From Bolinopsis microptera (lineage: Eukaryota; Ctenophora; Tentaculata; Lobata; Bolinopsidae): a stretch of 60,000 bases of DNA. Made by a program: the position numbers and the translations under genes. Positions within the stretch are counted from its first letter, which is position 1. Each line of letters opens with the position of its first letter. Positions 1-10,022 of this stretch are shown here, piece after piece. The notes under the pieces are model-generated. The model made no database searches and was not told where the DNA came from. It worked only from the letters and a program-made list of their open reading frames with translations. The stretch is from contig NC_087075.1 of NCBI RefSeq assembly GCF_026151205.1, positions 7,150,858 through 7,210,857 of the forward strand, given 5' to 3'.

Positions 1-36
1 AAAGGTTTATAAAAATATATTTATTTTATATTTCAG

Positions 37-2648
37 GTCGAGCGAAGGATAGTCCAGCTGGAAAAGAAACATCCAGCAGTAAGAAAATGGATAGAGAAAA
101 TGAAGAAAATAAAGGTACAAAAGAGGGCTCCGACAAAGAAAGTGTGGCTTCAAAAGGGGGCTCTGACAAGGAAAGTGTAGCTTCAAAAGGGGGCTCTGAT
201 AAGGAAAGTGTAGCTTCAAAAGGGGGCTCTGATAAGGAAAGTGTAGCTAAAAAAGGGGGCTCTGATAAGGAGAGTGTAGCTAAAAAAGGGGGCTCTGATA
301 AGGAAAGTGCAACTTCAAACGGGGGCTCTGATAAGGAAAGTGAAGCTTCAAAAGGGGGCTCTGATAAGGAAAGTGTAGCTTCAAAAGGGGGCTCTGATAA
401 GGAAAGTGTAGCTTCAAAAGGGGGCTCTGATAAGGAAAGTGTAGCTTCAAAAGGGGGCTCTGATAAGGAAAGTGTAGCTAAAAAAGGGGGCTCTGATAAG
501 GAAAGTGCAACTTCAAACGGGGGCTCTGATAAGGAAAGTGTAGCTTCAAAAGGGGGCTCTGATAAGGAAAGTGATGCTTCAAAAGGGGGCCCCGACAAGG
601 AAAATGAAGCTTCAAAAGGGGGCTCTGATAAGGAAAGTGAAGCTAAAAAAGGGGGCTCAGACAAGAAAAAGGAAGACAAAAATAGGGGCTCAGATAAAGA
701 AAATAAAGCTACAAATAGGGCTTCAGATAAGGAAAATGAAGGAAGAAAAGCCAAGTTTGATAAATGTGAGAAATTCAATGAAGTTGTATCTGAGACAAAC
801 TCGGTTTTGGTTACAGCTAGTTGTGACTTGAGTGAAGTACCCTCCTGGTCTAACGGACTACTGGTATGTAATTTTTGTTTAATTTATAAATTTAAACTTA
901 AAGAGCTCAACAGCGACAAATTAATATAATTTGGCGCCCGCGGGGTCAGCGGGGCCCTTCGTTACGCCACTGACATTTAGTACATAAGGTTTCATTTTTC
1001 ATTGTTCATATTCAGTTGTGAAGTTTTTTCCCCAGTATAAATTTGTATCTGAACAGGTTTTATGCACGGTAACATAGTGATCGCTTTCAATTAGAGAAAA
1101 GAAGCTGTATCGCTTGTTTATGCTTAGAATTATAATAGTTGTACGTTTTTGCAGGAAATTGAAAGCTTGTACTGTGGGGAAGACGAAACAATTACACAAA
1201 CAGTGAACGAGAGTAAAGCTGTAAAAAGACTACAAAGTTCAGCACCTCCCCCAGCCGTTCTTACTAAACAGGTATCCTCACACCACGTGTAGTGACGTCA
1301 CACCACGTGTAGTGACGTCACACCACGTGTAGTGACGTCACACCACGTGTAGTGCTGTAAAAAGACTACAAAGTTCAGCACCTCCCCCGGCCGTTCTTAC
1401 TAAACAGGTATCCTCATTTCCACTGCTCACTGTTCAGTAGTTCTAGCCTCTACTTCCCACTACCATTCTAAGTAAACCACTATTTCCCTGCTCAGCAACT
1501 CTAGTCTATAACCCCCCACTTTACTAATCAAACAAGTACGTCCGCAAAATGAGGGTATTAATTTGTCCATTTGTGGTGCATCCCGCTGGCTTCTTTCTAG
1601 TTTCAACTGGATGAAGACAGAACCCAGTTCGGAAATAACTGTTCCTAGAATCTAATCACTTTTTCTAAAATATGCAAATAGTTTTAATCTTGCTAAGTCC
1701 GCCTGCTTGTTATTCGCGAGGTACCAGGTTCGATTCCCAGCTGAGCTACCAGCCATGGGGTGAGCGTCGTTGAGCTAAGGATTCTGAGTGGTCCACTCAG
1801 CCGAATTTTAGAGAAATCGGGTGTGAGGGTTAAATGAGGAGCTGCCCATTGCAGTAAAGTCTCGGGCGAAGAAATGTATAATTGAATCCATCGGCTTCCT
1901 GTTATTGGCTGGTTACACTCGTGTAACAATGTGGCTGTTGGAATGTCCGAAGTAAAATAAGGGTTAGATTATGTACGTAGTTACTGAAATCAGCTTAAAA
2001 AGAGGTAATGTTCCTCAAAGCAGAGCTTTCCAGTATCCAGCAAATTAGGGTCCTCAAAAAAGGAGCACTGTTCATGCTTCCCGAAACGCTGTTAGAAATG
2101 AAAACAGACGTCTATAAGGTGTATTAAAATCCCTAACCAAATATTAGATAATATACCGCCAGAGTGAAGATTTGATATTGCGGGAGGAAGTGTTTAAGTC
2201 AGCAAATACCACACCCTCTACAAACGCACGGCACATTCGGGGAGACAGCCCGTGTAACACTATCTTCTTTGAGGAGAGCGCAGAGGATATACCTTTTATA
2301 CAGCAACCAAGTCAACAAGTGTACGTTCACTCGATTTGTCACACATAATAGTGGATTTACAAGTGTACTTAACACATTTTAACATATTTTAACATATTTT
2401 AACATATTTTAACATATTTTAACATATTTTAACATATTTTAACATATTTTAACATATTTTAACATATTTTAACATATTTTACCATTCCCAAGCTCGATGG
2501 TACTCCTGGTTAAATTCTTCCTTTCAGGTTACTGCTCCAAATGCCACTAGAAAGACCGCCAAGGTTGCAAGACAAACCGAGGAAATTACAAACACAGAGA
2601 TATGCAGTTCTCTCGTCGCCCTCCGGAAACGGGGACGATTTCTCCATC
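37..2648 (+). CDS. Unrecognised charged repeat protein, internal exons of a gene that begins before the window
   Basis: Three exons fit together: 37-863, 1155-1271 and 2528-2648. The acceptors are TTTCAG, TTTTGCAG and CTTTCAG, the donors are GTATGT, GTATCC and GTAAGT, and phases match (in 2, 0, 0, out 1). The first exon holds about 17 copies of an 11-residue unit, GGSDKESVASK, followed by a less repetitive Lys/Glu-rich tail. The later exons are short, Ser/Thr- and Lys-rich and have no domain I know. If the last donor is not used, the frame stops at 2654-2656. The repeat is very hydrophilic, which suggests a disordered or scaffold region; this is inference. I do not recognise the family. The exon structure is well supported; the function is unknown. 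Confidence 0.6.
123..692 (+). repeat. 33-bp coding minisatellite
   Basis: About 17 copies of a 33-bp unit (11 codons) stay in frame through the first exon. Variant units recur in blocks (VASK, VAKK, ATSN, EASK), for example the VAKK-ATSN pair appears twice, which suggests duplication of several units at a time. The opposite strand is also open, but only because the unit length is a multiple of three. Confidence 0.9.
1276..1407 (+). repeat. 20-bp CACGTG/TGACGTCA array and a duplicated exon end
   Basis: About four copies of a 20-bp unit run from 1276 to 1353. Each carries a CACGTG core, and the unit junctions read TGACGTCA. They are followed at 1354-1407 by a near-perfect 54-bp copy of the end of the upstream exon (1218-1271) with its GTATCCTCA donor. 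Two more copies of the 20-bp unit lie at 2886-2931. The exon-end copy lacks its own acceptor, so it is probably a by-product of tandem duplication with a 136-bp offset. Confidence 0.8.
1690..1930 (+). mobile_element. tRNA-derived SINE fragment
   Basis: The GGTTCGATTCC at about 1727-1737 matches the RNA polymerase III B box of tRNA genes. A non-tRNA body of about 190 bp follows. No convincing A box lies at the usual distance upstream, and no cloverleaf can be drawn, so this is a 5'-decayed SINE rather than a tRNA gene. The reverse strand gives a typical SINE-type pseudo-peptide (GIEPGTSRI). Confidence 0.6.
2371..2482. repeat. 10-bp satellite (AACATATTTT)n
   Basis: Eleven or so consecutive copies of AACATATTTT lie in the intron before the 2528 exon, about 45 bp from its acceptor. 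Confidence 0.95.
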
Positions 2649-2656
2649 GTAAGTAG

Positions 2657-4865
2657 CTGCAGGTAGCCTGAGTTGTCCTAGAAATAAGTAGTTGCTATTA
2701 GTATATAGAAGGGGAGCAATACACTTGAATCTTGAACACACATGATGATTTAAGTAAGAACAAGCCTCACGAATTACGAAATAGTCAATTTATATTTAGT
2801 ATAAACTACTAAGATATAAATCTTTCAGAGTGAGTTATCGGGATCCCCCTGGACATACGCTGAATCAGTAAACTGACACAGTTCCCTCACACCACGTGTA
2901 GTGACGTCACACCACGTGTAGTGACGTCACTAAAAAAAGACTTGTCGAGTCTTTTTTTTTTAATACTTTACCACAGTTTTTGGTTGAGTGACTTGAGTGA
3001 CCAGTAAATAGAATGGTATGATTTTGATTTTTGACTTTACGAGGATAGACCGTTCGATTACTTCTTTTATTTCTTCAATATTTAATATCATATGACAAGA
3101 TGTACGATCTTAGCTATATCTAGTAGTAGTAGTAGTAGTATTTTGCATGTTTTATCAGATTTATTTTTGTATTAGCTGTTGTTAATATTTTAGTTAAACT
3201 AACTGCCGTTTTATGTTTATGAATGCTGCTTTTATTTGTAAAAGTTTAAATTAAATTAGTTCCAGAATATGACGATGTTTATTTCCCTTTATCATTATAC
3301 AATTGTCATCAGTCATCACTTAAACTGCAGTTCTCAAAAAGAAATGATAATAATAGTTACCCTTAATAATCAAATCATATTCATTGGCCTACTTAATACT
3401 ATACCTGGAGACGAGGCTCAGTGGAGATAGATGACAGACTGAGCACGCCACAGTAATGCCGTAATGGCACAGTAATGCCGTAATATGGCACAGTAACGGC
3501 ACAGTAATGCCGTAATATGGCACAGTAATGCCGTAATGGCACAGTGATGCCGTAATATGGCACATTAATGTCGTAATGGCACAGTAATGCCGTAATATGG
3601 CACAGTAACGGCACAGTAATGCCGTAATGGCACAGTAACGGCACAGTAATGCCGTAATGGCACAGTAATGCCGTAATATGGCACAGTAATGCCGTAATGG
3701 CCGACTATGCCTTTCTATCTGCTAACTGTCTAAAGTTGGTTTGATTTGAAACGTTCATCAAATAATACAGAACTTATATAAAAAATAATGGCGACAAAGA
3801 ATGTTTCGGCTGGCAAGTGGAAAAACAAAAAAGCTCAGGCTGGTTAGGACAGGCACAAATAAACAGGACTTAACTGTACTATGACTATGTGATATTCTGA
3901 TAAGGGAAACCAGTAACATCCATGTTGGAACACATGTGCTCTTACTCTGGCCCCATAAGTTTTAACTTATTTAACTTATTATCTGACCTTGTTCCATGTT
4001 TTAAAAACAAAGTTTTGACTCTGTAACACTAACCAGAACTAGCTTGCTAGTCTATCGCTCGCTCTTCTCACTGCATATTCAGGGAGCTTGAAAAGAGCGC
4101 CGCGCACAGGGATCGGCGAGCCAGGTAAACCATGCAGGACGCAAATGATCGGAGAGGAATAACTAAAGAGTTTTTAGCTGTTCATTTTACATTCTGCCGT
4201 ATTATTGTAAACTTCTAGCTTGAAAAGTACGTATTCATATTGTGATATTACACCAATGTAACAAAACGAACGATAAATTAGGGCCTGTCGTGATATCATG
4301 GATCGCTTAGGTTCCACCAGGATCTGGTAGTCCTCATAATTCTGCGGCCTCTATGTATCGTCATCTCGTACAACTCTTTAAGAATCTTAGGGATTTGGCA
4401 TGTGAAAATTTGCAGCCTTCCAGAAATTGATTGGGTTAACGAGGTGTCGTACGTCACCTCAAGATCGGGTGACAGGGGGCTGACCAGGCCAGAACCCAAT
4501 TGATTGGGTCTGAGGTCACGTGATTATGAGCCTGAGGTCACGTGACTATGACGTCACCAGACCTTGTTCTCTGTTTCCCGCTCATTGGACCAGGTGAGCT
4601 TGCATGCTTGTGAATGTGGGTGTAAGTACAGCTGTACTGTAGTTTATCGTCGATAAATGCATAAAATATGTACAACAACGGATGGTCAAAAAAACTTCAA
4701 AAAAAAACTTATTTTCACTGGGGTGCGAGTCAAAAAATATATTCTAGACATATTTTTTAGATATATAATGTATTATATTTGCAGTGCTAAGTTAGGTGTC
4801 ATATATTCGTTAACTAGGTATTCAATTTGATCGGCTCATGTCCCATGATGATGTGATCCTGATTC
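2657..4865. other. Non-coding stretch with short tandem repeats
   Basis: I see no supported exon here. It holds a GTA microsatellite near 3121, an array at 3441-3705 built from CAGTAATGCCGTAATATGG variants, and a GC-rich patch at 4085-4130 that recurs at about 13,765-13,815. At 4510-4560 there are closely spaced GGTCACGTGA and TGACGTCA palindromes. Open frames in the array reflect repetition. Confidence 0.6.
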
Positions 4866-5239
4866 GAGCGTGCTAAATCACTCTACAGTCGATCTTCGAG
4901 ATTATTCTAAAAGGGCCTCCGATGGTTGTAACCAACTTCAATCGATGTATTTTCGGACGCTGATTCCGAATCGACCCCCATAACATATGGTTAAAATGCT
5001 CTCCTGACGAGATATTGGCGAAAAACTGTATCGATCACGTGATATGACCGTATAAGGAAGTTAGCCTAATTTCTCGTTAGGGTTAGAGTTTCAGCAAATG
5101 TTTTTGTTAACGATTGGGTTAGGGTTAGTGTTGGGATCAGATTAGAGGGTTAGGGTTTCGAAAAGTCGTTCAGAACCAGCTAGAGAACGGGTTAAAAAAG
5201 TCACGTGACAGTCGAGTGTAGAGTGATTAATCATCATCC
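4866..5239. mobile_element. MITE-like element, family A, with terminal inverted repeats
   Basis: The left end GTGCTAAATCACTCTACAG is inverted at the right end as CTCTACACTCGA read on the other strand (right end about 5213-5239). Between them are a TCACGTGA pair and several TTAGGG-like words (GGGTTAGGGTTAG). Related copies occur at 11,911-12,389, about 12,605-13,130, and as a diverged fragment at 24,810-25,000. No coding frame is present, so it is non-autonomous. The telomere-like words are part of the element and are not evidence for a chromosome end. Confidence 0.6.
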
Positions 5240-5329
5240 ATGCTGATTCAAATATTGATCCTGGCTAAAATTGTGCATTGTGGGTCTGTTAAGGTCATTG
5301 CGTATGACCATGTGTAATGGTATTCCACG

Positions 5330-5670
5330 TGCAATTTAAAATCGTGATTTAAGTTCGTTTCATGTGAAATTTTTATAAATCGGTAAAATGGAGTACGCTT
5401 GAATTTGACAAAAGTCCGTACTTTTGGTTATACATCGTGCAACACAAATTGGTTCATGAACAATGTTATATAATAATTTGCCCCTTTTCTCATCCGATTT
5501 TCCGGGTAATGCCTCATTTCATTAAAAAGTACGCTTAAATTTGTTGTCATGCGTTGTATGACCCGGTAAAATTTACCCGGAAAATCGGTTAAGATAAGGA
5601 GCAACTTATTACATAACATTGTTCATGAACTAATTAGTGCTGCACGGTGTATAATCAAAAGTAAAGACTT
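5330..5670. mobile_element. Fold-back element, family B
   Basis: A left arm near 5400-5512 (with GTTCATGAACAATGTTA) is inverted at 5568-5668 (TAACATTGTTCATGAAC). The arm pairs through the TATACATCGTGCA / TGCACGGTGTATA ends. A second, single-arm copy of the left part lies at 7633-7820. There is no coding potential. Confidence 0.6.
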
Positions 5671-6124
5671 TTTTCAAATTCATTGTATCACGTTGTGACC
5701 CCCACGGTCGTTTCACCTTTATCGTCCTGACGATACCTAAATGCCTAATATTTTCATTTAAAAATTTAACACTGTCAAAAATTTACAACTTGGCAGCTTT
5801 AGCTACAAACACAACTGAACTGCAATTAAATATTGAATCTAAGAAAGTTTTGAATATTAGATTTAACCCCACTCTTGACCCCGGACCTTTAACTGGTATT
5901 CCTTTTTCTTATAAATTATCAAACCACGCCGGCCCCGGCCAGTATCTCGCTTAGATCAAAGGTGCTCTAGCCGCCCAGTAAGTTTTAGAAAGCGGTCCAT
6001 TGTTCAATAACAAGCAAAACACAAATTAATAACAATAGATCCGACAACGTTTGTGACAAGTTGTAGGTTTATAACCTACCAGGACGCGCGTTTATAACAT
6101 GCCCATGATGAACGCTTATCTCCA

Positions 6125-6705
6125 CAGCTCCACTCAGAAGTTGAGATATCTTGAAATAAGTGCTTCAATCGCTATTCGCGAGAGCGTAAAAATGGGATCT
6201 GACCTAATAAATCAACAACCTGAAGTCTGAAGACTTTGAAACCATGCTCTACTCCACTCAATATGATGATTCTGACCATTTTAATGCCCAAGATGAGCGC
6301 TTAGCTCCAATTATCAGAAACGGAGATATCTTGAAATAAGTGCATCAATCGCTAGTCGCGAGAGCGTAAAAATGGGATCTGACCTAATAACTCAACAACC
6401 TGAAGTCTGAAGACTTTGAAACCATGCTCTACCCCACTCAATATGATGATTCTGACCATTTCAATGCCCAAGATGAACGCTTAGCTCCAATCAGAAGCTG
6501 AGATATCTTGTAATAAGTGTGTCAATCGCTACTCGCGAGAGCATAACATTGGGATCTGAACTAATAACTCAACAACCTGAAGTCTGAAGACTTTGAAACC
6601 ATGCTCTACCCCACTCAATATGACGATTTTGACCATTTTAATGCCCAAGATGAGCGCTTAGCTCCAATCAGAAGCGGAGATATCTTGAAATAAGTGTGAT
6701 AATTG
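6125..6705. repeat. About 178-bp satellite, roughly 3.3 copies
   Basis: Successive units begin near 6201, 6381 and 6558 with GACCTAATAA, an offset of 180 then 177 bp. Each contains CTGAAGTCTGAAGACTTTG (a palindromic core) and GAGATATCTTG. No coding frame is seen. Confidence 0.85.
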
Positions 6706-9700
6706 TTACTCTCGAGACTGCTAATATAGTAAAATCGTATTTTTGGCGATTTCTCAAAAACTAAGTCTCTTAGGCCTTAAGTATCTTCATAGCACTAATA
6801 TAAACAAGCATCTTAGGCACCGTTTGGTTCATGGCTGAGGTCTGTATCTCAATCAGAAGCCGAGATAATTTATAGTGGGGGTCGCGATATGGGTGCGGTC
6901 AAAAAGGGCGTGATTCCGAGAAATGCCCCACTGGTGAAAAAGTGTACCCGAGTCAATTATGTTATTTAGGGTCATGTAAGTCGAATTACATCGAGAAACT
7001 TAGCGACAGTCCCAATGTGAGCAGGACTTTTGCCTGGTCCAGGATTACAATCAGCTAAGCTAAGCTCCCAATAAGATTACATAATGTGCACATATTACTC
7101 ATAATATTAGTTATACAGCATGAGATAAGTGAAATGCAAAATAAGTGGAAAGCAAAATAAGTGGAAAGCAAAATAAGTGGAAAGCTAAATTGATAGATAA
7201 TCTAAATTACAAAATGTATCTTTATAGATATTAAATATCTTTTTCATCCAGTCTAAGTTCTTTCGAACTAGAGTACGTGTCGAACTAGGGTACGTGTACC
7301 ATCTGAGAAGTGACAATCAATAACAACACTGATTTCACCTACAGCACGATTTCACGATCCATTGTATGTCTAGTGGTCAAGTTTATGTCTAGTGGTCAAG
7401 TTTTATATGTCTAGTGGTCAACTTTATGTCTAGTGGTCAACTTTATGTCTATAGTGGTCAAGTTTAATTAGGCTAACAAGGTTACGTCAGCAGGCGAGTG
7501 GGTTAAGAAATGCTTGTGAAAGTGGATTCCTATTTCCTAGAAACCACTTTTCGCCTTGGTTCATGCTGGAAACTTCTTTTGTTTACGTTTCATGCTACCC
7601 TGAATAGCTGAATGCCTGATGCTATTGCAAGGGCAATTTAGAATCGTGATTTAAGTTCGTTTAATGTGTCATTTTTATAAGTTGGTAAAATGGAGTACGC
7701 TTGAATTTGATAAAAGTCCGTACTTTTGATTATACATCGTGCAACACAAATTGGTTCATGAATAATGTTATATAATAATTTGCCCCTTATCTCATCCGAT
7801 TTTCCGGGTAATGCCTAATTTTCATTAAAAATTCTAACACTGTTAAAAATTTACAACTTTAGCCACAATTTAACTGCAATTTATTATCGAATCTAAAAAA
7901 GTTTTATAAATTAAATTTTATCCCACTCTTGACCCCTTACCTTTAACTGGTAGTGTATTTAACCCAAAATGAGCAGAAATTAGTATCCACTGCACTGACA
8001 AAAAATATACAAAACAAGAATATAAAAAAAATAGGAAATGATCGGAATTCCTTTTTCATTCTTAAATCGCCTAGATCAAAAGTGCTCTCGCCGCCCAGTA
8101 AGTTTTAGAAAGCGGTCCATTGTTCAATAACAAGAAATACACAAATCAATAACTATTGATCCGGCGACGTTTGTGACCAGTATCTGACAAGATTCGCACT
8201 TTAGTTCGACAACTTAAGTTCGCCAGAACTTAGTGGTCAAATTTATGTCTATAGTGGTCAAGTTTTAGGGAAGTTTAAGGCTGATAAGGTTACGTCAGCA
8301 GGCGAGTGGGTTAAGAAATGCTTGTGAAAGTAGATTCCTAGGAACCACTTTTCTCTACGGTTCATGCTGGAAACTTCTGTTCACGTTTTATGTTACCCTG
8401 ATCATTATGAGCCGAAAATATTTTATCGGTTTTTCGAAGTTCGTACCTACATTCGTAAGGCTGTGGATGTTATTGGTTGATGGTTCCATATACTCATTGA
8501 GAATGTGATATTTGGTCCTCAGATTTAAAGGACAATGCGTGATTTGTCGCGGAGAACTGAAATAAGCGTGATTCTGCACATGTCGCGATTTCTTTTTGTC
8601 CTTGCAAAGGACCCTGTCCCTAGAAAAAATTGTAGACACCAAACTGCATACTCGATTTCACTTACTTTCTATAGTATATTTGACCAAAACCCATAATTGG
8701 GTAGAGTGGACCGCTGCCAGTGTCTCTCTTTCCCAAACAAAAGTAAATTATATTAATTTGAATGACCGTCCGTAAATGCAAAATGATACCGAGAATGAAA
8801 TCGGTCGCTCGCTTTTCCCATTCATTCACGGCTTACGAATTGTAATAAGTTTCGATTAATTACATCAATCACATGCTGCAAAAATCTCTTTGGGTTGCTT
8901 TCGGGTCGATAGCTAGTACTTCGGGATAAGGGCGATATAGTTAGTGTCCAATAAGCTGATGTTTATTGGATCTTTATTGCCTAGTTCAGCTGCCTTCGGG
9001 TAGTTCTTTTTAATCTATTACAATTGTAATTGTAAAGTATGATGGTTGTACTTGTGGTCATGTTATCGAAACATTTTTTTGCCGATAACTCGCCAGGGAG
9101 GATTTTAACCTTATAGTTATATCATTATCATGTGGGGTGATTCGGAATCAGCGTTCAAAAATATATCGATTCAATTTCAATTTGGTTTCAGCTGTTTCGA
9201 CTTTTTCGAGCTTTTAGAGTGATTCAGAGTGGGCACGCTAGAAATGTTTTAGCATTTCTTGAGTTAGGCACCTATTAGTATTATCAAATCTGAGGTTCAT
9301 GATAAAAATTAATTGAATAAAGATTAAAGAAAAACTTATTAAAATATATACATAGAAACTACCTAGACGACGAATGATATAATAAGACAACTGCAATTAT
9401 CCTCAAATAATGATTCGAGGATCAAATTTCTTTTAATCTTTTATATAAATTATATTCAACAAGAATTCAGCTGCAATCGAAGACAGAAGAGGAACTTTTG
9501 TTCAATTTAGTGTGACGTGGCTAATTCAGGTCACGACTCTCGCACAAAGTGCACGTGGCAGTGCACGCGGCAGTGCACGCGTTGTGGGACGGGAATTAAG
9601 CTGTATTAATACGACTGCAGCAATCGTTCAGTTCTTCATTAATACGACTTGAGATGTCCTCATAGCTCATATCAGGGGACATCTCCTCACTATACTTGAT

Positions 9701-9973
9701 TTTACTTCATACTTGGTCGTCACTTTAATATATTCAAACTTTCATCATGCCTTGGATTTATTTAAACTAAAGCTAGTTGAAATGCCAGCTTCAGTAATTG
9801 TTTATAAATTTCATCTAAAATATAAAATGTATGCCACTTGCCGTCTTTGTATTTAGCTGGACAGATTTTATGAGTAGTATATATTGTTATATTCAATATT
9901 GAATTTTATTTTTTATTGATGGTTAATGCCATACCACTCAATTTTCTTTCTAGCATCGGGATAACAAATTAAC
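6706..9973. other. Intergenic, dispersed and tandem repeats, no gene seen
   Basis: It contains a 15-16-bp tandem of AAATAAGTGGAAAGC (7135-7186) and a tandem of TATGTCTAGTGGTCAAG (7363-7465, again near 8235). It also holds the second family-B copy (7633-7930) and a dispersed unit at 8686-8960 that is repeated at 22,686-22,985. GTGCACG triplets occur near 9547-9580. The open frame at 8388-8642 on the - strand lies in repeat DNA and has no recognisable domain. Confidence 0.6.
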
Positions 9974-10022
9974 ATGAAGCTTTTCTTTTTGGCGTGCCTA
10001 TTGGGGGCTGCTTTTGCAACAG
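9974..10022 (+). CDS. Signal-peptide exon
   Basis: ATG at 9974 begins MKLFFLACLLGAAFATG, a short basic start, a hydrophobic core and small residues before the expected cleavage site. This is a clear secretory signal. The exon ends in phase 1 at GTAAAT. A pyrimidine-rich acceptor-like TTTTCTTTCTAG ends at 9953, 20 nt before the ATG, so the message probably has a spliced or trans-spliced 5' leader. Confidence 0.85.

Noticed and set aside
26-778. 250-residue open frame on the - strand opposite the charged repeat protein
   Set aside because: The repeat unit is 33 bp, so every frame without a stop in one unit stays open. The + frame has matching splice sites and phases; the - frame does not.
1690-1765. 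tRNA gene
   Set aside because: There is a good B box but no A box, acceptor stem or anticodon arm. It fits a SINE remnant better.
5083-5160. TTAGGG-like words suggesting a telomere or interstitial telomeric array
   Set aside because: The words recur as part of a MITE-like family (also 12,226-12,300 and 12,960-13,020) and are irregular.
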